NCBI RefSeq assembly: GCF_035917995.1
Contig: NZ_CP109131.1
Location: 2,666,001 to 2,730,000 of the forward strand
DNA: 64,000 nucleotides
Direction of reading: 5' to 3'
From: Streptosporangium sp. NBC_01755
GTDB taxonomy: Bacteria; Actinomycetota; Actinomycetes; Streptosporangiales; Streptosporangiaceae
Shown one piece after another: positions 44,699 through 53,630 of the stretch. Position 1 is the stretch's first letter. Each line of letters begins with the position of its first letter. The position numbers and the translations under genes were made by a program. A model generated the notes under the pieces. That model had not been told where the DNA came from. It did no database searches and saw only the letters and a list, made by a program, of their open reading frames with translations.

Positions 44699-46036
44699 TC
44701 AGGCGGGGTTGTCCACCGTGAAGCGCACGCCGGAGAAGCGGCTCCGCCATTCGGTGACCTCCGGCGCCACGGTGCCCGGGTCGACGTTCTCATCCAGGCC
44801 GCGGGCGATGAACGAGGCCAGCTCCGGCATGTCCGCCTCGGTCATCCCGAGCCTGACGATCTCCGGCGTACCGATGCGCAGGCCGTTCACGTCCCCCTCG
44901 ACCGCCTCCACCGGCAGGCCGATGCCGCTGCTGAGCAGGTTCGCCTCGCGCAGTCGCCGGGCGGCCCGCTGCCCGCCGCCGTAGCGGTGGGCCGGCACGG
45001 AGAACTGGTGAGAGCGGGTGCACCCCCGGTCGGCGGCGAAGATCGGGACGCCGAGGGCGAGCAGTTCGTCCGCCAGCCGCCGCGCGGTCGCGATCATCTC
45101 TCGCGCGTAGGCGGGCCCTGCCACCTTCCAGTCGAGCATGGTCATGGCGAGCGCGGCGGTCTTGCCCGCGTCGAAGTTGGCGGTCAGTCCCGGATAGGCG
45201 ATCGCGTCGAGCCGTTCGGCCAGCTCGGCGTCGTTGGTCACGATGAGCCCGCCCGCCGGTCCGCCCAGGCTCTTGTACGTGCTCATGGTGATCAGGTGGG
45301 CGCCCTCCTCCAGCGGTTGCGGCCACGCCTTCCCGGCGATCATGCCGCAGAGGTGGGCGGCGTCAAAGAGCACACGGGCGCCGACCGAGTCGGCGATCTC
45401 GCGGATGCTCGCCACGGGGTGGTGGAACAGGTTGAGGCTGCCACCGATGGTGATCAGCTTCGGCCGTACCCGCTCGGCGAGCTCGCGCAGGGCGTCGACG
45501 TCCACCGTGTAGCCGTCCGGCGTGACGGGGGCGGGAACGATGTTCAGCCCGTACAGGCCGGCCGCGCCGGGCTCGTGGTGTGTGACGTGGCCGCCGATGC
45601 TCGCCGGCGGGGCGATGATCGTGTCACCGGGTTCGCAGGTGGCCATGAACGTGTAGAGGTTCGCCAGCGCTCCCGAACCGACGCGTACCTCGGCGTAGCC
45701 GGCACCGAAGACCTCCGCGGCCAGCTCGGCGGCGATGATCTCGATCTGCTCGATCGCCTCCAGACCCATCTCGTACTTCTCGCCCGGGTACCCCAGTGAC
45801 GGCCGCGATCCGAGGCCGGCCGAGAGCAGCGCCTCGGCCCGGGGGTTCATGATGTTCGTGGCCGGGTTCAGGTTGACCGACTCGATGTCGTGGATGCGGT
45901 GGTTGTCGGCCACCAGCCGTTCGATCTCGCTCTGGACCGAGAAGGTGGTCTGGTCCGTCACGGCCTTCAGTACGGACCGGACGCGGTCCTCGGTGACGGC
46001 GGGCACCCACGGACGGTGGGCGAGGGCACGGGGCAT
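44699..46036 (-). CDS. Serine hydroxymethyltransferase-family PLP enzyme
   Basis: It encodes 445 residues from ATG 46036 (AGGAG nine bases upstream); an upstream frame to 46096 is not needed. Fold-type I PLP motifs are present: NPATNIMNPRAEALLSAGLG, YPGEKYEMGLEAIEQIEIIA, GARVLFDAAHLCGMIAGKAW, and the Schiff-base lysine in LITMSTYKSLGGPAGGLIVT. Canonical GlyA has THKTLRGPRGG at this site, so this may be a divergent SHMT or a related aldolase (serine, alpha-methylserine or threonine type). The substrate is uncertain. It is a single gene, and is not coupled to the sox operon. Confidence 0.8.
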   Translation of the reverse strand: MPRALAHRPWVPAVTEDRVRSVLKAVTDQTTFSVQSEIERLVADNHRIHDIESVNLNPATNIMNPRAEALLSAGLGSRPSLGYPGEKYEMGLEAIEQIEIIAAELAAEVFGAGYAEVRVGSGALANLYTFMATCEPGDTIIAPPASIGGHVTHHEPGAAGLYGLNIVPAPVTPDGYTVDVDALRELAERVRPKLITIGGSLNLFHHPVASIREIADSVGARVLFDAAHLCGMIAGKAWPQPLEEGAHLITMSTYKSLGGPAGGLIVTNDAELAERLDAIAYPGLTANFDAGKTAALAMTMLDWKVAGPAYAREMIATARRLADELLALGVPIFAADRGCTRSHQFSVPAHRYGGGQRAARRLREANLLSSGIGLPVEAVEGDVNGLRIGTPEIVRLGMTEADMPELASFIARGLDENVDPGTVAPEVTEWRSRFSGVRFTVDNPA

Positions 46037-46255
46037 CAGGTGTTCTCCTGGTCGACAGGCAGACGACTGTCGTGGTGATGTCAGGTTGTCTGCCACACGA
46101 CGTTAGATCGGGGATGATGCCCACCGCATCAGGTGAAAGATGGGGTTTTTCATGCTATTTTCCTACATTTGCCGGAAAAAGATTCCAGGCCACACCGGAA
46201 ACGATCACTTCTTTCACAGGATCCCCACACGTACCTCCTGCCCCTCGGGGCACCG

Positions 46256-46297
46256 CCCGAAGACCACATGCCCGAAGACCACATGCCCGAAGACCGC
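46256..46297. repeat. 15-bp tandem repeat, nearly three copies
   Basis: CCCGAAGACCACATG occurs at 46256-46270 and 46271-46285, with a partial third copy to 46297. It lies in the 670-bp gap between the SHMT-like gene and the ABC exporter. The gap also has an AT-rich part (46130-46240) and an open frame (about 46376-46554) that I could not assign. Confidence 0.8.
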
Positions 46298-46548
46298 ATA
46301 CGGTCGAACCGCAATAAATGGGTAAGCGGCTCATCCGCTTGCTTTGTAGGATGACCGGCGTGCCAGGGCTCCCCCATCCGGCAGGTGCTCACCGGCCTGA
46401 TCGAGCCCCCACGACCGGCTGCGCCATGGCCGCCGACTGTCGCATGCGACCGCCGGGGATTCGTCGAGGGCGACCCGCTGCCGCTCTCGGAGATCGTTTT
46501 CATGCCGCCGGTCGGGGCCCGCATGTATCCCGGCCTCGGCCCGCTCAC

Positions 46549-46571
46549 TTGACCTCAACCGAGGTTCAGGT
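46549..46571 (+). promoter_or_regulatory. SoxR/MerR-type operator-promoter upstream of the ABC exporter
   Basis: TTGACC (46549-46554) overlaps the imperfect palindrome ACCTCAACCGAGGTTCAGGT (46552-46571). MerR-family activators bind such sites placed between an overlapping -35 and a -10 at wide spacing. A closely similar site lies at 50729-50751. Confidence 0.6.
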
Positions 46572-46611
46572 CGCAGGCTGAGTCCGATACTCCCCGCTGG
46601 AGGAAATCCTC

Positions 46612-46713
46612 ATGATCCCGGCTACCGGGGCGACGGGCGAGGCCGACCGACGACCGGTCCCCCGGCGCGACGCCCCTCTCCCGGCCAACCCACCTAAAGA
46701 GACCCCATGCTGA
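46612..46713 (+). pseudogene. Short leader ORF, remnant of an NmrA-like NAD(P)-binding gene start
   Basis: The 33-residue frame begins MIPATGATGEADRR after a GGAGGA site. It resembles the start of the truncated NmrA-like gene at 50794 (MILVTGATGKVGG) with its own SoxR/MerR-type operator upstream. After about 10 residues homology ends. Its TGA (46711-46713) overlaps the start region of the ABC gene (ATGCTGA), so translation of the leader could feed the exporter. Whether it has any role beyond that is unknown. Confidence 0.5.
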
Positions 46714-48440
46714 CCCGTCTGCTCCGCACGTACCTGCGCCCCTACTTGGCGGCGCTGACCGCCGTGGTGGTGCTGCAACTGGTCGGCACCATCGCCTCGC
46801 TCTATCTGCCCAGCCTGAACGCCGACATCATCGACCAGGGCGTCGCCACCGGCGACACCGGCTACATCCTGTCCGCGGGGGGCTGGATGCTGGCCATCTC
46901 CCTCGTGCAGATCGCCTGCTCGATCGCGGCGGTCTACTACGGCTCCCACGCGGCCATGGGGTTCGGGCGCGACCTCCGCTCGGCGATCTTCCACCAGGTC
47001 GGCGACTTCTCCGCCAGGGAGGTCTCCCGCTTCGGAGCCCCCTCCCTGATCACCCGCGGGACCAATGACGTGCAGCAGGTCCAGATACTCGTCGTGATGA
47101 CCTGCACGATGCTGGTCACGGCCCCCATCATGGGCGTCGGCGGCATCATCATGGCGCTGCGCCAGGACCTCGGCCTGTCCTGGCTCATGCTCGTCTGCGT
47201 CCCCGCGCTGCTGGTGTCGATCGGCCTGATCACCGTCCGCATGGTCCCCCAGTTCCGCGCGATGCAGGAACGCATCGACCAGGTCAACCAGGTGCTGCGC
47301 GAGCAGCTCACCGGCATCCGCGTGGTGCGCGCCTTCGTCCGCGAGCGCGAGGAGACCCGCCGGTTCGCCGACGCCAACGACGCGCTGACCGGCACCGCGC
47401 TGCGCGTGGGACGGCTGAGCGCGCTCACCTTCCCCACCGTGATGCTGATCCTCAACGTCTCCAGCGGCGCCGTGCTCTGGTTCGGTGCCGGGCGGGTGGA
47501 CAGCGGCGAGATGCAGATCGGCGCCCTGACCGCGTTCCTGATGTATCTGATGCAGATCCTCATGTCGGTGATGATGGCCGGCTTCATCTCGATGATGATC
47601 CCGCGCGCCGCGGTCTGCGCCGAGCGCATCACCGAGGTGCTCGACACCGAGTCGTCGGTGACGCCACCCCGCGACCCGGTACGGCAGGTGAGCGGCCGCG
47701 CCGAGCTGGAGATGCGCGACGTCGAGTTCCGCTACCCGGGTGCGGAGGCACCCGTGCTGTCCGGCATCTCCTTCCGCGTGGCGGCGGGACAGACCACCGC
47801 CGTGATCGGCAGCACCGGCTCCGGCAAGACGACGCTGGTCTCGCTGGTGCCCAGGCTGTTCGACGCCACCTCGGGCACGGTCTCCGTCAACGGCGTCGAC
47901 GTCCGCGACCTCGATCCCCAGCTGCTCTGGTCGCACATCGGCCTGGTGCCGCAGAAGCCGTACCTGTTCAGCGGCACCGTCGCCAGCAACCTGCGCTACG
48001 GCAACCCGGACGCGAGCGACGAGGAGCTGTGGGAGGCGCTGGAGATCGCCCAGGCCCGCGACTTCGTCGAGGCGATGCCCGAGGGCCTCGCCGCACCCAT
48101 CACCCAGGGTGGCACGAACGTGTCCGGTGGGCAGCGACAGCGGCTGTCCATCGCCAGGGCGCTGGTCAGCAAGCCCAAGATCTACCTGTTCGACGACTCG
48201 TTCTCGGCCCTGGACCTGGCCACCGACGCGCGGCTGCGCGCCGCCCTGCGCCCGCACACCGCCGAGGCCGCCGTCATCATCGTCGGCCAGCGGGTCTCCA
48301 CCGTCGCCGACTCCGACCAGATCATCGTCCTGGACGACGGTGTGGTCGTCGGTCTGGGGACCCATGACGAACTGCTGGATTCCTGCCCGACGTACATCGA
48401 GATCGTCGAGTCCCAACTAGCCGCGGAGACCGCAGCATGA
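46707..48440 (+). CDS. ABC exporter half-transporter with degenerate ATPase site
   Basis: This 577-residue protein starts at ATG 46707 (AAAGAG upstream). Residues 1-310 are a six-helix type IV exporter domain. The NBD has Walker [16 protein letters not shown]-loop VPQKPYLF, signature VSGGQRQRL and Walker [13 protein letters not shown]. The Walker B ends in Asp instead of the catalytic Glu, and the switch His is replaced in VGQRVSTV. This makes it the non-catalytic half of a heterodimeric exporter, as in the Rv1272c/Rv1273c type. It overlaps the partner gene by 4 bp. Its promoter appears to be the SoxR/MerR-type site upstream. Confidence 0.9.
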   Translation: MLTRLLRTYLRPYLAALTAVVVLQLVGTIASLYLPSLNADIIDQGVATGDTGYILSAGGWMLAISLVQIACSIAAVYYGSHAAMGFGRDLRSAIFHQVGDFSAREVSRFGAPSLITRGTNDVQQVQILVVMTCTMLVTAPIMGVGGIIMALRQDLGLSWLMLVCVPALLVSIGLITVRMVPQFRAMQERIDQVNQVLREQLTGIRVVRAFVREREETRRFADANDALTGTALRVGRLSALTFPTVMLILNVSSGAVLWFGAGRVDSGEMQIGALTAFLMYLMQILMSVMMAGFISMMIPRAAVCAERITEVLDTESSVTPPRDPVRQVSGRAELEMRDVEFRYPGAEAPVLSGISFRVAAGQTTAVIGSTGSGKTTLVSLVPRLFDATSGTVSVNGVDVRDLDPQLLWSHIGLVPQKPYLFSGTVASNLRYGNPDASDEELWEALEIAQARDFVEAMPEGLAAPITQGGTNVSGGQRQRLSIARALVSKPKIYLFDDSFSALDLATDARLRAALRPHTAEAAVIIVGQRVSTVADSDQIIVLDDGVVVGLGTHDELLDSCPTYIEIVESQLAAETAA

Positions 48441-50449
48441 GCGACCGTCCCACGACGACCACGCGACCACCCGCCGGAGGTGGCGGCGGCTTCGGCAGGG
48501 GCCCCATCGGGGGAGGAGCCGGGATGCCCGCGGAGAAGTCAATGAACTTCGGGTCCTCCGCGCGACGGCTGATGCGGCGGACGAACCCCGACCGCCCGAA
48601 GCTGCTGGCCGTGGCCGGCCTCGCCGTGACCAGCGTGGTGCTCTCCGTCATCGGGCCGAAGATCATCGGTCACGCGACGGACCTGATCTTCACCGGGGTG
48701 ATCGGCAAGCAGCTGCCCGCCGGGAGGAGCCCGGAGCAGGCCATCGAGGCGGCCCGCGCGTCGGGCAACGACAACTTCGCCAACCTGCTCTCGGTGATGG
48801 ACGTCGTACCGGGGCAGGGCATCGACTTCGGCGCGCTGGGCACGGTCCTGATGTGGGTCCTGGGGGTCTACGTCGCGTCGTCGCTCTTCGCCTGGTATCA
48901 GGGTTACCTGCTCAACGACGTGGTGCAGCGCACCGTCTACCGGCTGCGGGAGGAGGTCGAGGAGAAGCTGAACCGGCTTCCGCTGCGGTTCTTCGACGGC
49001 CAGCCGCGCGGCGAGCTGCTCAGCCGGGTCACCAACGACATCGACAACGTCTCGCAGACCCTGCAGCAGACGATGAGCCAGCTGCTGAACTCGCTGCTGC
49101 TGGTGATCGGCGTGCTCGCGATGATGTTCGTGATCTCGCCGCTGCTCGCGCTGATCGCCCTGGTGACCATCCCGCTGACGGTGATCGTCACCGGGATGAT
49201 CGCGAAACGCTCGCAGGGGCACTTCGTCGCGCAGTGGAAGCACACCGGCAGCCTGAACGCCCACATCGAGGAGGCGTTCACCGGCCACGAGCTGGTGAAG
49301 GTGTTCGGACGCCGTCCCGAGGTCGAGGAGGTGTTCCGCCAGCGGAACGAGGAGCTGTTCAAGGCCGGCTTCGGCGCCCAGTTCGTCTCCGGGATCATCA
49401 TGCCGATGATGATGTTCATCGGGAACCTCAACTACGTCGCCATCGCCGTCGTCGGGGGCCTGCGGGTCGCCACCGGGGCGATGAGCCTGGGCGACGTGCA
49501 GGCGTTCATCCAGTACTCACGGCAGTTCACCCAGCCGCTGACCCAGGTCGCCTCGATGGCCAACCTGTTGCAGTCGGGGGTGGCCTCGGCCGAGCGGGTC
49601 TTCGAGCTGCTCGACGCCGCGGAGCAGGACCCCGACCCCGCGGACCCGGTGGTGCCCACCGGCAGGCGGGGCCGCGTCGAGTTCGAGCACGTGTCCTTCA
49701 GCTACGACCCGGAGCAGCCCCTCATCGAGGACCTGTCCCTGGTGGCCGACCCCGGGAACACCGTCGCGATCGTCGGCCCGACCGGCGCGGGCAAGACCAC
49801 CCTGGTCAACCTCGTCATGCGCTTCTACGAGCTGAACTCGGGCCGGATCACCCTCGACGGCGTCGACATCACCGCGATGCGCCGCGACGACCTGCGCTCG
49901 CACATCGGCATGGTGCTGCAGGACACCTGGCTGTTCGGTGGCACCATCCGAGAGAACATCGCCTACGGCAACCCTCGGGCCACCGAGGAGCAGCTCCTCG
50001 CCGCCGCGCGTGCCACCTTCGTCGACCGTTTCGTCCGCACCCTGCCGGACGGCTACGACACCGTGATCGACGAGGAGGGGAGCAACGTCAGCGCCGGGGA
50101 GAAGCAGCTGCTGACCATCGCCCGCGCCTTCCTCGCCGATCCGTCGCTGCTCATCCTCGACGAGGCCACCAGCTCGGTCGACACCCGCACCGAGGTCCTG
50201 GTGCAGCACGCCATGGCCGCGCTGCGCTCGGACCGCACCAGCTTCGTCATCGCCCACCGGCTGTCGACCATCCGCGACGCGGACCTCATCCTGGTCATGG
50301 AGGAGGGAAGCATCGTCGAACACGGCACCCACGACGAACTACTCGCCGCCGGGGGCGCCTACCACCGCCTGTACTCCGCGCAGTTCAGCGGTGCTCTCAC
50401 AGACGAGGAGACGGTCACCGAGGGAGTGCCCACGACGGTCTCACCGTGA
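48437..50449 (+). CDS. ABC exporter half-transporter, catalytic partner
   Basis: The 670-residue protein starts at the ATG overlapping the first half-transporter's stop. It has a Gly/Pro-rich N-terminal tail of about 45 residues, six helices with an extended loop after the first ([20 protein letters not shown]), and an NBD with Walker [15 protein letters not shown], Walker [13 protein letters not shown] and switch IAHRLSTI, so this half can hydrolyse ATP. Its signature is VSAGEKQLL in place of SGGQ, the site that pairs with the degenerate partner. The C-terminus ends in a repeat-derived stretch ([12 protein letters not shown]). The substrate is unknown; lipids or drugs are typical. Confidence 0.9.
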   Translation: MSDRPTTTTRPPAGGGGGFGRGPIGGGAGMPAEKSMNFGSSARRLMRRTNPDRPKLLAVAGLAVTSVVLSVIGPKIIGHATDLIFTGVIGKQLPAGRSPEQAIEAARASGNDNFANLLSVMDVVPGQGIDFGALGTVLMWVLGVYVASSLFAWYQGYLLNDVVQRTVYRLREEVEEKLNRLPLRFFDGQPRGELLSRVTNDIDNVSQTLQQTMSQLLNSLLLVIGVLAMMFVISPLLALIALVTIPLTVIVTGMIAKRSQGHFVAQWKHTGSLNAHIEEAFTGHELVKVFGRRPEVEEVFRQRNEELFKAGFGAQFVSGIIMPMMMFIGNLNYVAIAVVGGLRVATGAMSLGDVQAFIQYSRQFTQPLTQVASMANLLQSGVASAERVFELLDAAEQDPDPADPVVPTGRRGRVEFEHVSFSYDPEQPLIEDLSLVADPGNTVAIVGPTGAGKTTLVNLVMRFYELNSGRITLDGVDITAMRRDDLRSHIGMVLQDTWLFGGTIRENIAYGNPRATEEQLLAAARATFVDRFVRTLPDGYDTVIDEEGSNVSAGEKQLLTIARAFLADPSLLILDEATSSVDTRTEVLVQHAMAALRSDRTSFVIAHRLSTIRDADLILVMEEGSIVEHGTHDELLAAGGAYHRLYSAQFSGALTDEETVTEGVPTTVSP

Positions 50450-50519
50450 CCGAGGGAGTGCCCACAACGGCCTCAGTGCCCGAGGGGGTGCCCACGCGGT
50501 CTCACCGTGCCCGATGCCC

Positions 50520-50561
50520 GGGCACCGGGCACCGGGCACCGGGCACCGGGCACCGGGCACC
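50520..50561. repeat. GGGCACC heptamer repeat, six copies
   Basis: Six exact head-to-tail copies of GGGCACC lie 70 bp past the exporter stop. Just before them, the last 30 bp of the exporter gene recur imperfectly twice (about 50410-50510). Confidence 0.9.
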
Positions 50562-50728
50562 GGCAGGATCGGCGTCCCGTTCTCGCGGGAGTCAGAATCT
50601 GACGCGAACGGTGTCCGCCCCGCCTCCCCACCCCATAACCGTGATCTTTCGGACATCCGAGAACAGTACCGACCTCGTGCCCAGGTCGTAGGGAATCCTG
50701 AGAAGCCCGTTCCGGCGAGTCGGCCCTA

Positions 50729-50751
50729 TTGACCTCAATCAAAGTTGAGGT
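50729..50751 (+). promoter_or_regulatory. SoxR/MerR-type operator-promoter upstream of the truncated NmrA-like gene
   Basis: TTGACC (50729-50734) overlaps the palindrome ACCTCAATCAAAGTTGAGGT (50732-50751), whose 7-bp arms match perfectly. This is the form of SoxR boxes (CCTCAAG..CTTGAGG). No SoxR or MerR gene is adjacent. Confidence 0.65.
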
Positions 50752-50793
50752 CTCATGCTGATCACGACGTTCCCATCGGCAAAGGAGATCCTC

Positions 50794-51129
50794 ATGATTC
50801 TGGTTACCGGGGCGACCGGCAAGGTCGGCGGACAGGCCGTGGCCCAGCTCCTCGAAGCGGGTGCCGCCGTGCGCGCGCTGACCCGAAACCCCTCCTCCGC
50901 CAGGCTCCCGGAAGGCGCCGAGATCGTACCCGGCGACCTGGCCGACCCCGGCAGCCTGGACACCGCACTGGACGGGGTCGACTCGGTGTTCCTCGTCTGG
51001 CCCACCCTCTCGGCCGACCACGCAAGGGAAGAGCACGCCCCGGAAAACGGGACGGCCCGGATCAACGGAAGACCCAAGGGCAGACCCGAGGACAGCCGGT
51101 ACGCGTGGTGGGTCAGTATGGAGAGGTGA
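50794..51129 (+). pseudogene. Truncated NmrA-like NAD(P)-binding protein
   Basis: The 111-codon frame starts at ATG 50794 with AAGGAG six bases upstream. Residues 1-77 are the first half of an NmrA/SDR Rossmann fold (MILVTGATGKVGGQAVAQLL; VDSVFLVWPTLSADHA). After that the sequence is unrelated (PENGTARINGRPKGRPEDSR) and runs into the sirtuin gene. Full proteins have about 280 residues. The product lacks the substrate half and should be inactive. It has a near-copy of its first codons at 46612. Confidence 0.75.
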
Positions 51130-51977
51130 GCGAGGATACGAGCACGCTGGCGAGGTTGCTGGCCGCGGGCGGTGTCGTGGTGCTGAGCGGGGCCGGGATA
51201 TCGACGGAGTCGGGGATTCCCGACTACCGGGGGCCGAGTGGGGCCCTGACCCGGCACACCCCGATGACCTACCAGACGTTCACCGGCGACCCGGCGGCCA
51301 GACGGCGCTACTGGGCCCGGAGCCACATCGGATGGCGGGCGATGACCCGGGCGGCGCCGAACAGCGGCCACCACGCGATCGCGCAACTCCAGCGACGGGG
51401 CCTGGTGGCCGGAATCGTGACGCAGAACGTCGACGGCCTGCACCAGGCGGGCGGCGCCCAGGCGGTGGTCGAGCTGCACGGCAGCCTGCATCACGTGGTC
51501 TGCCTCGACTGCGGTGATTCGAGCCCGCGCGAGGAGCTGGACCGCCGCCTGACACGGGCGAATCCCCGGTTCGCCGTCCGGAGCGCCGCGATCAACCCGG
51601 ACGGCGACGTCGAGCTGCGGGACGAGGAGATCGACGGGTTCCAGCTAGTCGGATGCCGAGCCTGCGACCGGGGGGTGCTCAAGCCCGACGTCGTCTTCTT
51701 CGGGGAGACCGTCCCACCGGAGCGAGTACGCGAGTGCTACTCCCTCGTGGAGGGAGCACGCCTTCTCCTGGTGCTCGGGTCGTCACTGACGGTGATGTCC
51801 GGCCGCCGGTTCGTGCTGCACGCCGCGAAGCTCGGTATCCCCGTGGCGATCGTCAACCAGGGCCCGACCCGCGGTGACGGCTACGCGACGCTCACCGTCG
51901 ACGCTCCGCTGGGCACGGTCCTTCCGGAACTGGTCCACCGCTACGAGGCCACCGCCGGGATCACAAGCTCCAGATGA
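51126..51977 (+). CDS. Sir2-family NAD-dependent protein deacylase (sirtuin)
   Basis: It encodes 283 residues from GTG 51126. An earlier in-frame GTG near 51107 is possible, because the GGAGAG before 51126 is too close. Motifs: LSGAGISTESGIPDYRGPSG (NAD binding), TQNVDGLHQAGG, the catalytic His in VVELHGSLH, and a zinc site CLDC with CRAC about 65 residues later. It resembles class II/U sirtuins. Sirtuins remove acyl groups from lysine. The gene's last codons fall in a 63-bp duplication shared with the next gene's end. Confidence 0.85.
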   Translation: MSEDTSTLARLLAAGGVVVLSGAGISTESGIPDYRGPSGALTRHTPMTYQTFTGDPAARRRYWARSHIGWRAMTRAAPNSGHHAIAQLQRRGLVAGIVTQNVDGLHQAGGAQAVVELHGSLHHVVCLDCGDSSPREELDRRLTRANPRFAVRSAAINPDGDVELRDEEIDGFQLVGCRACDRGVLKPDVVFFGETVPPERVRECYSLVEGARLLLVLGSSLTVMSGRRFVLHAAKLGIPVAIVNQGPTRGDGYATLTVDAPLGTVLPELVHRYEATAGITSSR

Positions 51978-52055
51978 GTGCCCGTACGACGGCTGGTCCA
52001 CCGCTACGAGGCCACCGCCGGGATCACAAGCTCCGAATGAGGGCCCGTACGACGG
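51930..52055. repeat. 63-bp tandem duplication joining two convergent gene ends
   Basis: Copies at 51930-51992 and 51993-52055 differ at only a few bases. Each contains both the sirtuin C-terminal codons on the plus strand and the HAD C-terminal codons on the minus strand. Copy 1 serves as the sirtuin end and copy 2 as the HAD end. Confidence 0.85.
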
Positions 52056-52731
52056 CTTCGGTGTCGGCGAGGTCTTCCAGCACCAGCTCCGCGCCGGCCT
52101 CCTTCAGTGCCCGGACGTCGCTGGAACCCGTGGCGACGGCCACCACCCTCGCCCCGCCCTGATGACCGGCAAGAACGTCGTTCGGTGTGTCCCCGACCAA
52201 CACCGTGTTGTGCGCGGTGAAGGACTCCCCGTACTTCTGCGCCGCGCGCTTCTGCGCCAGGCCCACCAGCACGGCGCGGTCCTCGTGGTCCATCCCGTAG
52301 GCCCCCACCTCGAAGTCCACAAAACGCTCCAGCTCGAACGCCTTGAGCTTGCCGATCGCCAGCGGTTCCATGTTCCCGGTGAGCAGCGACTGGATCACGT
52401 CGGCCCGGCCCGCCAGCACGTCGAGCACCTCGCGCACCCCCGCCAGCACCCTGCCCCGCTGCGAGATCTCCGCCTGGTAGACGACGAACGCCTCGGCGAG
52501 GGCCGCGACGAAGGAGTTCAGCAACTTCTCCGACACCTCGACGTCGTGCATCCGGAGCGTCTCCGCCGTGATCGCCCAGTCGGTCCGCCCCGCCATGGCC
52601 GCGACCCGCCGCATCGGCTGCCCGGTCACCGCCTGGAACGCCTCGGCGTAGATGTCCCGGCCGACCCCGTCGATGCTGACCAGCGTGTGATCGATGTCCC
52701 ACAGCACAAGCGTTCTAGAAGAGCCCATCAT
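52024..52731 (-). CDS. HAD-superfamily hydrolase
   Basis: Motif I of this 235-residue protein is LVLWDIDHTLVSIDG (nucleophile and acid-base Asp at DxD), motif II is SLLTGN, and motif IV is VLVGDTPNDVLAG. The cap domain is helical, of the phosphoglycolate phosphatase-like type. The substrate is a small phosphate ester, not further defined. Convergent with the sirtuin; see the duplication at the shared end. Confidence 0.85.
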   Translation of the reverse strand: MMGSSRTLVLWDIDHTLVSIDGVGRDIYAEAFQAVTGQPMRRVAAMAGRTDWAITAETLRMHDVEVSEKLLNSFVAALAEAFVVYQAEISQRGRVLAGVREVLDVLAGRADVIQSLLTGNMEPLAIGKLKAFELERFVDFEVGAYGMDHEDRAVLVGLAQKRAAQKYGESFTAHNTVLVGDTPNDVLAGHQGGARVVAVATGSSDVRALKEAGAELVLEDLADTEAVVRALIRSL

Positions 52732-52777
52732 CCGAGCCTAGCGAAGCGGGTATCCCCCCCGCTGACGGCCTCTCCCA

Positions 52778-52882
52778 CCGGAAAAGGGTGCCTGGTCGTG
52801 GACCTATCGCCCGACGACCTCTCCCACCGGAGCTCCGCGTCGAACCGGCCCCGGAAAAGGGTGCACGGTCGTGGACCTATCG
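52778..52882. repeat. 32-bp direct repeat (two copies, period 73)
   Basis: Copies at 52778-52809 and 52851-52882 match except for two bases. A shorter repeat (about 15 bp) precedes them with a different spacing. They fill part of the 353-bp gap before the WxL-like gene, which shows no gene. Confidence 0.8.
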
Positions 52883-53084
52883 TCGAAGTCCGCGCCTTTC
52901 GGCATTTCATTGCCATGGAACGGTATTGCAGCGATTGCACGCGTCGCGCCTTTGATCTTGCCTCAACCGCGAAGAGTTATCGTCCACTACGAGGCGTGAT
53001 GGCATGCCTGCATGCTTGATCTCTTAGGTCAAGCGTCCGAGCTGCGCATCGCCTCTCACATCCGCTTGAACATTGGATCAGAAG

Positions 53085-53612
53085 ATGCGTAAACCGTTTT
53101 TGGCGATCGCCGCAGCTGTCGGCCTCACCCTTGTCGCAGCGACCGCCCTGCCCGCCCTGGCCGTGGACACCACCGTCACGTTCTCGATCACGGCCACCGG
53201 TCTCACGATCAACGCGCCGGGGTCGGCGAACCTGGGCTCGGTGGCATCCGGCGCCGCCAGCATCTCGGGGCAGATCGGTCCCGTCACGGTGACCGACGAG
53301 CGCGCCACCCTGAACGGTTCCTGGACCGCGACCGTCACCGGCACCGACTTCACCACCGGCGGGGCCACGGGGCCCGAGACCATCTCGAACATCAACCTCA
53401 GCTATTCCCCCGGGGCCGCCACCGCCACGACGGGCGAGGGGACCTTCACACCCGGCCCCGGCGGCATCATCAACGTGCCGCGCACCGCGTTCACCGGTAC
53501 CGAGCTCACCGGTAACAACACCGCCACCTGGAATCCGACGCTCACCGTGACGATTCCGGCCGCGACCGTCGCGGGAACATACACCGGCACCGTCACCCAT
53601 TCGGTCGCCTGA
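53085..53612 (+). CDS. Secreted WxL-like surface protein
   Basis: The 175-residue protein starts at ATG 53085. The signal peptide is RKPFLAIAAAVGLTLVAATA with an ALA cleavage region. The mature part is Thr/Gly-rich beta sequence (TTVTFSITATGLTINAPGSA; VTVTDERATLNGSWTATVTG) with no lysine clusters, like WxL-type domains. One WT pair (GSWTATVTGTDF) is seen, but not the full dual WxL motif. It sits 18 bp before a DUF916-like protein, the usual partner, which supports the assignment. Confidence 0.7.
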   Translation: MRKPFLAIAAAVGLTLVAATALPALAVDTTVTFSITATGLTINAPGSANLGSVASGAASISGQIGPVTVTDERATLNGSWTATVTGTDFTTGGATGPETISNINLSYSPGAATATTGEGTFTPGPGGIINVPRTAFTGTELTGNNTATWNPTLTVTIPAATVAGTYTGTVTHSVA

Positions 53613-53630
53613 CCGCAGCCGGCGACAATC

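Noticed and set aside
46376..46554. Open frame upstream of the ABC operator (ends GARMYPGLGPLT)
   Set aside because: No recognisable family, start or Shine-Dalgarno site; may be a gene tail but cannot be supported.
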